Source: Pachyseris speciosa (Eukaryota; Cnidaria; Anthozoa; Scleractinia; Pachyseridae). Taken from it: a DNA stretch of 64,000 nucleotides. The stretch is from contig JAEMWC010000034.1 in the NCBI GenBank assembly GCA_016490735.1, positions 759,501-823,500 of the forward strand, read 5' to 3'. The notes beneath the pieces are model-generated. The model saw only the letters and a list, made by a program, of their open reading frames with translations. It was not told where the DNA came from and did no database searches. The position numbers and the translations under genes are program-made. Shown piece after piece: positions 42,947-54,499 of the stretch (positions are counted from its first letter, which is position 1; every line of letters starts with the position of its first letter).

Positions 42947-43957
42947 TTAACTCGTTCTTGTCCGCCATTTTGTACGTGTTTTCCTGTAATTTTCGAGGGT
43001 TTGAGGTCAAATTGATCTAGTTATTCCATATAAGGGGTTACCACGGAGATCTCTCTGGTCCAAAACATCGAAGGCTCTATCTTTCATGTCACGCTTGTCA
43101 CGCTAGCTGTCGTTTATTTTTAAACGATCACTCAGCTACAACTCCGTACGTATTTCATTTATAAGTGTGTTTTTCCAGCCATTTTCTACCTCAGAAGCCC
43201 TCTGCCTGGCATCATAAAGCTGGGTTGGTGGGTAAAGGCAATCCTCCGAAAGAAGACAGAGGTGGGAAGCAATTTCACACCAAGTTAGCCGCTGAAAGGT
43301 TTCGATCGAGTCATGGTGATTCACAAAGTGAAGTTGTGTCCATAGTCATTCTGTGAGTAGATTCCGGAACCTGGCATGACAGTTTTGGCGAGTTTTGACT
43401 TGTAAATAATGCAATCGGTACAATAGTTTGCCAGCAGGACCGGGTGGCTCGACACGGTTCTGAAAAATATCTGAAATAGAAATTGGCGGACTAACACGCG
43501 GCAGTTATCCAAGCATATCCCAGAATTCCATTGGGTCACAAATGCGAACATGTCAGACCAGTGAGAGCAACTGAAATCAAATAGCGCTAGCCAGGTCGGG
43601 CTAAGGAATTGAGCGGGCAAATTGGAACAGATTGCAAGAAGTTGAGTCGAAGCTTACTGCCAATATAGACTTTTAGCTTGAAGAGGGATGTTTTGTCTTC
43701 AAAACTTCAAAACAAAGTTGCTTATTTTTGGTGTTGTCCTAGAGCGTTTTTTGGTTTTGCAACAGAATAAACAGTCATATTCAAGGAAAATCGGTACTTT
43801 TAATACATTTACGGAGTGACAAAGTCTAAGAAACTCAGGATTTGGCAATAATAATGGTTCATTTCACACATAGTCCGGGATTTGGAAAAGTTACAGGTTT
43901 TCAAAGCACCGGTCTTCAGCGACCGGTAAATTGCAGAGCCGGACAAGAAAGAGTTAA
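42947..43957 (-). mobile_element. piggyBac-like non-autonomous element, copy 2
   Basis: TTAA at 42947-42950 and 43954-43957. The termini TTAACTCTTTCTTGTCCGGC and TTAACTCGTTCTTGTCCGCC are inverted repeats. It is an inverted full-length relative of 4802-5809. Removing it with one TTAA restores the outer LINE frame (WQMSFN joined to AKKCTILR), which proves the boundaries. It keeps the frame EIASHLCLLSEDCLYPPTQL, conserved with copy 1. Confidence 0.92.
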
Positions 43958-44195
43958 ACGACATTTGCCATTTGTCCGCCCAGTGTACGAGTGTGTTTAC
44001 GTCTTGCTGTAGTGACTTTGCATCATTACAATCTTTGATTACACCATGCAAAACCGCGTCGTCCGCGAAAAGGCCAATTTGCGCCTTTGTGTTTTCGCCG
44101 ATATCGTTTATGTACAAAAGGAACATAAGAGGGCCCAACATAGTCCCCTGGGGCACACCTGATCTCACGGGAATTGCAGAAGATGATACAAGTTT

Positions 44196-45037
44196 CAAGT
44201 TTCAAGTTTATTTAATTTATTTATGAAATAATATTACAGAAATATGCACTGCCCGCAGTTAGCAAAGGCTAGTCGGGGCAAGCAGTGTTAAGTACGTATA
44301 TTATAAAATAAATAAAAGATTTACAGAGCAAGAGATTCAAAATTCTAGACAAATTACAAATACATCAATACATTTAAGATATGGCAAGAGAACAGAACAA
44401 GCTGAGGTCTTCTAGTTTTGCTAATAAATTACACAAATCAATATAATCATCGTATTTTGCGAGTCTCTGGAGGAGGAGATCATGAATTTTACTTTTAAAA
44501 TTGTGTTTTGATAGCCGGCGCACTTCACAAGACAAGCTATTCCAGATTTTAACACCATTTCTTGAAAGCCTTTTTTTGTATATCTAATCTTGAATTTTCG
44601 ACAAAATATTCGCCTCTTGAAGATGATCTTGTCTCATAGGAATGAATATTAGCTTGGTAAGTAAATAAGTTAGATATGTTAGGAGGTGACAAGTTATTGG
44701 ATATGTCATGCATCAAGATGGCAACTGATTTAAAGTAAAGCATGTCCAGAGGAAGAAAACGAGAAGAAACAAAAAACGGCATTGCATGAGATCTGTAGTC
44801 ACCAAAATACATTAAGCGAAGGGCTCGTTTTTGAAGGATTAGAATCTTATCTCTATAAATTTTTGCAGCTTGACCCCATGCGACTATACCATACAACAGA
44901 TAGGGTTGGATAAGTGACCTGTAAATGTGGTTTAGAGTACTAAAGGGCACAAAGTGTCTTAACCTAGAGATAACGCCAATTGATTTTCTTATTTTGGATG
45001 CAATATGAGCAATGTGGTGACCCCATGAAAGAGTTTC

Positions 45038-45079
<42 letters not shown>

Positions 45080-45990
45080 CACAACAATTTCGAAATGCAA
45101 AAATTTTAGTTTTGCTGAAAATGTACGTAAAAATTTGAGAGTGCGTTTTATTTTTTAAACAGCATTTATCCTTGTAAATAGTTTTGTTGTAATTATGTTC
45201 TTCATGATATTCTTGAATAAATTTTATTATAATAATAATAATAATAATAACTGTCTAGCTAATCGTCCTCGCAAATACAGCAAGGACGCAGCTCAACAAG
45301 GTCGAACCGAAAGCATGTTCATCAATAAGCAAGCCTAAGTATTTAATAAATTCCATACGTTCTAAAGAAATATAACTGTTAGTATGATGGTCAAACATTC
45401 TCAAATTTATTTGGTGATTCAGCTTTTTCTGTCTAGGCCGAAAAATAACAAAGTTCGATTTTTTTATATTCAGAGATAACTTGCTAGCGATTAACCAATC
45501 ATAGATGTTACAGAGTTCAGCATTAACTGTGGTTTCGAGTAACTTAAGATTTTTATCAGCATATAAGAGATTAGTATCATCTGCAAACAAGTAAAATTTA
45601 AATCGATTGGTGCTATTAGATATATCATTTATATAAATGAGGAAAAGTAGGGGTCCTAACGCAGACCCCTGTGGAACTCCCGATAGTATTACTTCCTTCT
45701 TGGAGATATTTTTGACGCCAATTTGTGTTGTTTGCTGTCGACCTACTAGGTGAGAAGCAAACCACTTGTTCACTGTTCCACGTATACCGTAATGATTCAG
45801 CTTTTGCAATAATATTGAATGATCGACCGTGTCAAAGGCTTTCTTCAAGTCAATGAATATACCACACGAATACATCTTTTTGTCCATGTTATTTTCAATT
45901 TGACTGATTATGTCCAGAATAGCATGTCCAGTAGATCGTTTTTCGCGGAAACCATATTGTGATAAGCACTCTTTCATGTCGGGTGGTTAG
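44196..45990 (-). mobile_element. Inner LINE (CR1/L2-like), 5' truncated, inside the outer LINE
   Basis: Minus-strand frames cover the RT palm: QYGFREKRSTGHAILDI, KKAFDTVDHSILLQKLNHYG, SGVPQGSALGPLLFLIYIND, FADDTNLLYADK (catalytic FADD), FIKYLGLLIDEH. After an interruption at 45032-45313 come the thumb and C-terminus (LSWGHHIAHIASKIRKS, LPLDMLYFKSVAILMHDISN, WCIKIWNSLSCEVRRL). The 3' end is tandem AAACTTG repeats at about 44190-44215. Apart from that insertion the frame is largely open, so it is younger than its host LINE. Confidence 0.9.
45032..45313. mobile_element. Small insertion between two ATT runs in the inner LINE
   Basis: Splits LLIDEH from LSWGHH of the inner LINE frame. The insert has AAT/ATT microsatellites at about 45040-45078 and 45228-45250 around 150 bp of AT-rich sequence, so it looks like a short retroelement tail plus flanking sequence. 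Family not recognised. Confidence 0.6.
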
Positions 45991-46855
45991 CCGTCTTGAG
46001 ATTACCGCGAATTCCGTAGAAATCTAATTTATTCAACAATCGTCGGTTGGGCACCGTCTCGAATGCCTTTGCGAAGTCGAGTAACAACAAATCACTTTTT
46101 TGGCCAAGATCAAGGTTACGTGCTACTGATTCAATGGCTGTAACTAATCAGTTGCATTTCGCAAGAGTGGCGTTGTCTGAAGCCGTGTTGATAATGTACT
46201 AGGATAGAGTTTGAATCAAGATGATTCATGATGTGCCGGTATATAATATGTTCCATAATCTTGCAAGACACAGATGTTAGAGAAATCGGTCTGTTATTAC
46301 TTGGCTCTTCGCGATTTCCTTTTTTGAAAACTGGGGTGACATTTGCAGTGACCCAGTCGCTTGGGACTTGACCTGTTTGTGCTGACAGAGTAAAAATATA
46401 CTGGAGAAATAGAGCAATGACAGGCCCTTGCTTGGGATATTAAATAGATTTTCATCAGTGAAAACTGAAGCAAATTGGTCACTCAACACTTCAGCTTTCT
46501 GCTCACTGTTTGTAATTTCTGCATTTCCAAATTTTTGGGTTCCAACTCCAAGAATATCTTTCTGGTGGATTTGCTTGTTTTAGGTGGACTATCTTCGTTA
46601 GGCAAGTCGAGAAGATTTAGAACATAGTTGTTTCGAGCTTCTACGAGTTTGCGCTTACCAGCCTTTCTTAGGTCTTTGAACTTTTTCCGGTCTTGCCTGT
46701 CATTAGATTTCTTTGCTATGTTATAGAGGCGTTGTTTTTTAAGCATTAGTCTTCTTAAGGATGGGGTGATCCAGGGAACGTTCCATCAGCCCCAGTGATA
46801 TGTTTAGTGGGGATATTTCGTTCAATTGCAGTCACGATGGTGCGTTTAAAATATA

Positions 46856-46901
<46 letters not shown>

Positions 46902-46933
46902 GGAGTGAAACACGAAAATTTGGTTTATCAACG

Positions 46934-46964
<31 letters not shown>

Positions 46965-47059
46965 GGATTCGATTAGCTGACGTTTCGAGCGTTAGCCCTT
47001 CGTCGGAGCGAATCGCTCCGACGAAGGGCTAACGCTCGAAACGTCAGCTAATCGAATCC

Positions 47060-47090
<31 letters not shown>

Positions 47091-47109
47091 CGTTGATAAA
47101 CCAAATTTT
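46856..47109. mobile_element. Foldback element, ~100-bp perfect arms, 13-bp target duplication
   Basis: Flanked by the 13-bp direct repeat CGTTTAAAATATA (46843-46855 and 47110-47122). Inside, about 46913-47012 is an almost exact inverse of 47013-47112, meeting at CTCCGACGAAGGGC. Excision with one repeat restores the outer LINE frame (AWLYFKR joined to TIVTAIERN). A related copy lies at 16595-16800. Confidence 0.88.
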
Positions 47110-47339
47110 CGTTTAAAATATAACCAAGCATCTTCGATATTTAAAATAGTTGTGTTGTCCGTACTTTTGTCTAGCTGTTGTTGTTGTTGTTGTTGATGAG
47201 TGCTAGAAAATTCCACCCAGGCACTTTCAATTTCTTCTTTCAGTTCGTCAACATTGGCACGTTTATACAAAAAGATTTTCCTTGGTCTCTTTTTCGGTCG
47301 AGTTACTTTCTGAAACAACGAGCTTGAGCATTTTACCTG

Positions 47340-49640
47340 AAAGAAAAAGTTAACTCAAGATATAATATATATGCAAAAAAAAAAACGCAAGGTGGCAGTG
47401 AAACTACTAAAACACTAGATATACTGTGATGTCATTGTTTTCGAAAATTTCCGTTTTCAAGTCATCCGTCCAAATGACTACGGGAAATTAAACGACGTTT
47501 TCAAAATTTTCAGAACGTGAACTGAAGAGTCCAATATTTTTTAACAAAAAACTTCTTGCATGAGCTCAATAAATTATATAACAAACAACAACTGGCTGAA
47601 CAAAAAGTTGGTTAAAAAAAGCGTGCAAAATGGAGCCCGTGCAAAAATTTGTGACACCGTGGGCACACTATTGGCTACTGGTTTGCAATCAATATTCATG
47701 ACAAATTTTTGGCATTTGCTTCAATTCAAACCACACATTTTGCCGACACCGTGGCCGTGTGAGGGTCAAAATGTGTAATGGCGGCTTTTGACTGCTGGTC
47801 CATCACGAAGGAACTGAAGAAAGACTTATCCCTATACAATTCCACTTCTATTATTTCAAACCGAAGGTAAGTTGCAGTTTTTGTGCCGAGTTTTGTAGCA
47901 ACCATGACTAAACGTAGTTTTCAAAATGGCCCAAATTATCATTGGAGTTAACACGTGCATAAGGTTCCGTATTGCTCGTGGTTTACAAGCCTCTACCAAC
48001 GGCGCTAAGCCGGCGAAATTGAGAGGGCGTTCCGAAAACAGTTTTTAGCAATTCGTCGTGCAACAGGGATATGCTCTACATTTAAATACCGCAAGCACTT
48101 TAGTTTAAAATGACCAACTCTGCGCCACTTGGCAATTTACTTTCTAACACTACGAAACGGTTAAATGAAAATAAGTTGTTCTCAGCGTATAGCTGTGCCA
48201 GATTTTCTAAGTTAAGAAACACAGAGCAATTACGAGCAACTGTAAAACTATGAGAATCGCGTCGACATTGATGAATTACTGGCTGGACTCCTTCTAGGAA
48301 GGCAAGTTTTTCCAATTAGCTGTCAAATAACTGAGCTGTCTTTCCGTTTTATTTACAGACTGGAGTTACGTATGTGGAAAGTGAAGATTTGGTGAAGTAT
48401 TGCACGGGAAATTATGCAGTGGACAAAAAGTGAAGGACAGCGGAGAAGCACTGAAGGAAAAGCACTGGCCAAGCAATGGAGGAAACCACAGAGATAAGAA
48501 TTTACATTAATTATAACGTCTTTGAGGCATTTTCGAGAAAGATGGTGGACACGCAGAAAAATTTGCATACCTTTAAACTTTCGCAAAATGCTATAATTAC
48601 GAAGAAATTGAAATTTTTACTTTCACGATCAGCCAAATCAAAGTGTCGTGCATTGTTTTGAAAAGGGGACGTAGGTTTTAAGGATCAATTCGCGCTGAAC
48701 GTTCTGCTCGCCTAACCAAGTGCGCACCTTTAAAACTGGGCAACCGTTTTGCAAACTGTTGTGGATTTCAAGTACTGTCCATCGCCTTTCTCGAAAAAAG
48801 TAAATTACCTCTTAAGTTTCAACTTTGAGTATTCTGCCAGATCACAGCACTCTCGATTCGATATATCTCGCACAAAATCGCATCTGACCGGAAATCAAGT
48901 TTGAATTTCTTGATCTGTAAAAGTATTGAGTGACGTATACATTAGTTTAGTTCCGACGTAAATTTGAATATATTTTATAAAAATGTGAAACATTTTTGCA
49001 TTCTTGAGTGCTGTGGTTTGGGTCGCTCAAAGTTGCATTGATTTCTTGTTGAGTTTTAATGTAGCACTGTTTTCCGCTATACAGAACTATCTGGCCGTGG
49101 TTACTCACCAAAGAAAGTTTGCAGTATTTAAAAAGTGGCAATCAGTATTTCACAGAAGTCAACAAATTCTCATTGACACTAATTGTCTAAAGATTTAAAA
49201 CCAGCCCGAAACGTTTGGAATTATTAATACAAAAATATGGCACCTTTTTTTTTACTTTAAGTGAACATCTATATACTATTACGTTTTTAAGTGCCAAGGA
49301 GTATTTTTCCGTTTTGCTCAAGTTATGATTTAAAACATTTCAAGTCGTAAATTGAAAGGTATTAGCTAGGCCTACAGTGCTACTTTAACGCTGAACAACT
49401 GATCAGATGTTGAGAACAGAACAAAAGCTCATTTGAAGGGTCTAGCATTAAAAAAAGGAAGTTTGCCTATATACAAGGAATTTTATACCTGCCAAATTGG
49501 CCAATTTCTGCAGATGACCTTTCCGAAAATTGAACTTGTCTTATTACGGCAAACACAACCCAACAGTTTTTGAAAGCAAATCGTACCTGGAAATAAAGTG
49601 TAACTGGAAAAAAAGTATTTCAATAGCGATGCACTTTTTC
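47340..49640. other. No gene recognised
   Basis: AT-rich, apparently single-copy sequence with several short open frames that show neither family resemblance nor matched splice sites. No element ends found. Confidence 0.45.
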
Positions 49641-49679
49641 AACCAGAGAAATATTAGAACCAATTTGTACGGAAAAGTA

Positions 49680-51285
49680 AACAGCACCATAGGAAAGTAC
49701 TACTCGGTAGCTTTCATTTCTGTCATTTGAATGGCCACACTTTAGGATTTCATCCACAGACTCAAAATTTAGAAGCACATTGAACAGCATAATAAACAGC
49801 ACCACAGGAAAGTACTGCTCAGTAGCTTTCATTTGAATGGTCATACTTCAGGATTTCATTCACAGACTCGAAAGTTAGAACCACCTTGTACAGCATAATA
49901 AACAGCACCACAGGAACGTACTGCTCAGTAGCTTTTATTTGAATGGTCACACTTTAGGATTTCATCCACAGACTCAAACGTTAAAACCACATTGGACAGG
50001 GTGACAAACAACACTGCAGGAAAGTACTGCTCAGTAGCTTTCATTTGAATGGTCACACCTCAAGATTTCATTCACAGACTCAAAAGTTAGAACCACCTTG
50101 TACAGCATAATAAACAGCACCATAGGAAAGTACTGCTTATGTAGCTTTCATTTGAATGGTCACACTTTAGGATTTCATCCACAGACTCAAACGTTAGAAC
50201 CACATTATAGAGGGTGACAAACAGCACCGCAGGAAAGTACTGCTCAGTAGCTTTCATTTGAATGGTCACACTTCAGGATTTCATCCACAGACTCAAAAGT
50301 TAGAACCACATTGAACAGGGTGACAAACAGCACCACAGGAAAGTACTACTCAGTAGCTTTCATTTGAATGGTCACACTTCAGGATTTCATTCACAGACTC
50401 AAAAGATAGAACCACCTTGTACAGCATAATAAACAGCACCACAGGAAAGTACCGCTCAGTAGCTTTCTGGGTGACCATTCAGTCACACTTTAGGATTTCA
50501 CCGACAGACTCAAAAGTTAGAACCACTTTAGCTTGTACAGCATAATAAACAGCACCACAGGAAAGTATTACTCAGTAGCTTTCATTTGAAAGGTCACACT
50601 TTAGGATTTCATCCAGATTGACTCAAAAGTTAAAACCACCTTGTACAACATAACAAATAGCACCACAGGAAAGTACTGCTCAGTAGCTTTCATTTGAATG
50701 GCCACACTTCAGGATTTTATCCACAGTCTAAAAAGTTAGAACCACCTTGTATGGCATAATAAACAGCACCACAGGAAAGTACTGCTCAGTAACTTTAATT
50801 TGAATGGTCACACTTTAGGATTTCATCCACAGACTCAAAAGTTAGAACCGCCTTGTGCAGCATAATAAACAGCACCACAGGAAAGTACTGCTCAGTAGCT
50901 TTCATTTGAATGGTCACACTTAAGGATTCCATCCACAGACTCAAAACTTGGAACCACATTGTACAGCATAATAAACAGCATCACAGGAAAGTACTGCTCA
51001 GTAGCTTTCCTTTGAATGGTTACATTTAAGGATTCCATCCACAGACTCGAACCTTAGAACCACCTTGTACAGCATAATAAACAGCATCACAGGATAGTAC
51101 TGCTCAGTAGCTTTCCTTTGAATGGTTACATTTAAGGATTCCATCCACAGACTCGAACCTTAGAACCACCTTGTACAGCATAATAAACAGCACCACAGGA
51201 AAGTACTGCTCAGTAGCTTTCATTTGAATGGTCACACTTTAGAACCACCTTGTACAACATAATAAAGGGGACTCGGAAAAGTGCC
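49680..51285 (-). repeat. ~106-bp satellite array, left arm (~15 copies)
   Basis: Tandem units carrying GAATGGTCACACTTTAGGAT, TTCATCCACAGACTCAAAAG, TTAGAACCACCTTGTACAGC and GGAAAGTACTGCTCAGTAGC. The last word recurs at about 50668, 50774, 50880, 50985, 51091 and 51197, a 105-106-bp period. Copies differ by a few bases and small indels. The same unit in the opposite orientation forms the array at 54500-57290. Confidence 0.95.
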
Positions 51286-54200
51286 GCTTGTTTGCTTTTA
51301 TTTGATTTTAAGATTTCATCCACAGGCCCAAGTCAAATTTAATAGCCTGGCCAGTAAAGAATACCCTGGGTGCCAGTGGTTTTATTTTTCTTAGCGAGTT
51401 CGGCGGTTAACCCGTTAAACGCAAAGCGAACGGAGACGCGAAAAAAATAACCTCTGGCACCCAGGGTAGGTAAAGAAAGCTGGCAAAAAAATCAACAAAC
51501 TAGCAAACAAACATAGCATCAAGGTCAAAGTGCATTGGCTTTTCAACAGGAATGAGAAATTTAAGCTTTGTAAAATCGTTCTCTGTGCTAAACACATGCC
51601 TGTTGAATTTTCTGCGAAACAAAAATTGAAATTGTATAGGTCACTGCGCCGCATTCGCTCAAATTTGGCCCGACTGATTTCTGATAAGGAGATCCTTTAA
51701 ACAGTTATGAAATTCATTGTCTGGTTCTATGGGTTATGGGGGAATCGGGGGGCGTTTAGAGCTATGATAAACTGTCATGAATCTACAACGACCACAACAA
51801 ACGCTGATGAAGAGGTGAAAATTTTCTCATTTACTTTTCTTTGAAATCAACTTCAAATCACCGAGTTTTAGTTTTTGGCGAATTTTTGACAGCACATACG
51901 TTAAGTGTTAACTTTAATACTCGAAGACGAATCAGTGAAAATTTTGCTTTGCTGTTGTTTTAATTTGATTTGTATACCACCGCAACTGAGATTCCGACCA
52001 ATGTTTTCGCGTTTACAAAGGATTTTGTCTAAGACTATTCGATGAAAACGCTTAAAAAGCCAACTGGACAGGTTTGGTTTCCTCTTGAAGTCCAAAGCTT
52101 GTTAATTTGTCTCACCTAATTTTCTATGAAAAGTTTCATTTTAAGCTGTTACGTACACTAAACTTGGATACGAGAAAGCTAAAGGCCCGTTTACACAGGC
52201 GATTTTTGTCGCACTTAAGTTGCAACTTCAAAATCGCACGTGTAAACTAGGTGCGATTTTAGCGCAATTTCAATGCAATTTGTCACCGCGATATCGCAGG
52301 GGTTTCGAACTTGCTCGAAACTTGATGCAATTTTTTCTGCGAAGTTTTCATAAAACTGTGTTTCGTGAGTTGCATCTCAAATCGCCGTGTATTGTGGCGA
52401 CAAATTGCACTAAAATTGCGCCGAAATCGCATTTCGTTTACACGTGCGATTTTGAAGTTCCAACTTTTGCGCGATAAAAATCGCCTACTAGAAAAGTTTC
52501 CACTGTTTCGAAGGTAGTAACTCATTAAACGAGGAAACTCGAGACACTATCGAAGTTCAATCGGTATGAAATCCTTCTAGTCATTAGTTTATTCAGTCAA
52601 GAGTTAAAACGTAACGGAAAATTTTAAAGTTCAGCGAAGCCTTTGAAGTACCAAATTCTTCTTGTCTCGCTTTGTTTTTAGAATATTACCTCATAGTTTG
52701 TTGTGGTCTGGTTTACTATATCGGCTCGAAACAGACGAATATTTACAGCTAAACCAACTTGAGCTAGAACCAGACATTGTATTTTTACATCTGTACCGCG
52801 TAATTCTCTATTGATTGCTACTCGATGCAAAAGGAGGGAGCGATGCAACTTCAAAAACAATAAAATGAATTTTGCTGGTTTGGGTTTTACAAACGGCCCG
52901 ACAATTAAATTTCGCATGAGAAACGAGTTTGTCTTATCATTGACAACAACAAAATTCGGTGATCAATTTTAATTTTTCTCTTTTTTTTTGCGTGACAATC
53001 ACCGCTGAAAATTGGACAACAAATGTTTCGCTTCCTTTATTTTGCATCATGCTAGTAACTTCTTAATACAAGGCTATGTGATGAGTTAAACTCTATATAT
53101 GCAGAAAAATTTCTTAAGAAGTTTTAACGTTGATTTTTGAAGCGCCAAAACACTGCAAAAGCATTTGTAGCAATTTATTTAGAGTTCAATCTTGTCACAT
53201 TGCCTGTAGAAAAATACATCGCTTCGTAGACGACTGAACGGCAATTTGAGAACACTTGAAATTTTTCTTTGCCAGTCGTTTACGAAGCCATGTATTGTAA
53301 GGTCTTTTAGCGGATTTTTTAAGGGTGTCTTTGATATCGTTTTTGTGGAGAAAACATTTCGAGGATTGCCCTGTTCAACGTTTTGCCGAAATTGTTGTTA
53401 GGGGAAACGCTGTGCAAATTTCATCAAATTTTCCCGCCAAAAGACTTAGTATATACACGAACACATTTTTGAGATACTTGGAATTTTTTCAAACACTTCA
53501 TTAATGATTATAATTGAAGTTCAATTAAGTAACGATTAAGGACATTTAAAGTTAATAAGAAAAAGTTGTCAATACACAATTTATTTGAGAATGAATATAT
53601 TGAACATTTATTAATTAAAATTACAGCTTACAAAATATCTTTTTAATTACTTGTGATTATACACTGAAAATTTTTTTTAAAAAAGACGGCGCATGCGTAT
53701 TTTGAGCGCCCGTATTTTTTTCTAAGTCTTTTGGCGGGAAAATTGAACTGCTTTGAACAGCCGTTTAGATGAGTTAAAACTGGCAAACAATTAAAGCAGA
53801 ATTTAATAAGACAATGGAATGAAAACAAGTTGACAGAATAAAAGTTGCCAACAATTTTTTTTTTAAATTAAGGAAAGCAACTTTGAACTATATTGATTAG
53901 CAGAAACCCGTAAGCTTTGACCATTGCCTCGAAAATTTGATGGATTAAGGGGCTGCATCACGTAAAATTTGCAACATTACAAAGATTTCACTTGATTAAA
54001 CAACCAAAACGACTGCGTTTCGAAAAGCAATGATGAGCACATTAGTGCTTTAATGTTCACAAGGTTGTGAATTTCTGATTTTAAAAACTTGATCTTAGTA
54101 TCTGCTTAGTATTCTGCCGTGTTATGAAAGTTGCAAATGGACAAACTCCGCGATAAAGCCCATTAATCCTAAACGAAAGCAAATTTGATGTTCAAACTGG

Positions 54201-54499
54201 TTTCTGAGCTTCGAAAAAGTTAAAGTATTGACAGCCGAGAAAGAAATTGCGAGCTTCGTTTTTGACTGAAAAAATTTGTCTTAAACTAAACTAACTTTTC
54301 GTGCCTGAATTAAAGGCTCTCCATTAGTGTCTTACTTACATTTGTCCCTGATTAAGGAGGGTGCACAATAAAAAGAACAACGCTTTACTTAAACAACCAA
54401 AAATATAGTTTAACTTTCTCCTAACACAAATGTTCACGATTCCCCTTTGTACATGCAAGACAAGTAAATAGAGAAAACAAAACAAAACAATAAGTAGAT
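51286..54499. other. Spacer between the inverted satellite arrays
   Basis: About 3.2 kb of AT-rich sequence without a recognisable gene or transposase. It holds smaller inverted repeats: a hairpin at about 51362-51470 (TACCCTGGGTGCCAG / CTGGCACCCAGGGTA), a TIR element at about 52184-52490 (AGGCGATTTTTGTCGC / GCGATAAAAATCGCCT) and a 23-bp inverted pair at 53426-53744 (TTTTCCCGCCAAAAGACTTA). Confidence 0.6.

Larger units (their letters stand above)
42190..47330 (-). mobile_element. Outer LINE (CR1-like), carrying three insertions
   Basis: One LINE reads in order on the minus strand through four separated segments: about 47330-47123 (KIFLYKRANVDELKEEIESA), 46842-46000 (PISLTSVSCKIMEHIIYRHI, then SDLLLLDFAKAFETVPNRRL), 44195-43958 (SGVPQGTMLGPLMFLLYIND, LFADDAVLHGV, with the FADD catalytic box) and 42946-42190 (NAKKCTILRVSCSKS, SKYLGVELSSDLNWNVHIAG). 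It ends in a (GAATTA)n tail near 42190-42212. The gaps are a foldback element, a second LINE and a piggyBac-like element. Several frameshifts show it is dead. Confidence 0.85.

Noticed and set aside
50087..50269. Short frames MTIQMKATEQYF... repeated in the satellite
   Set aside because: They recur only because the ~106-bp unit recurs; the unit length is not a steady multiple of three and stops appear in each copy.
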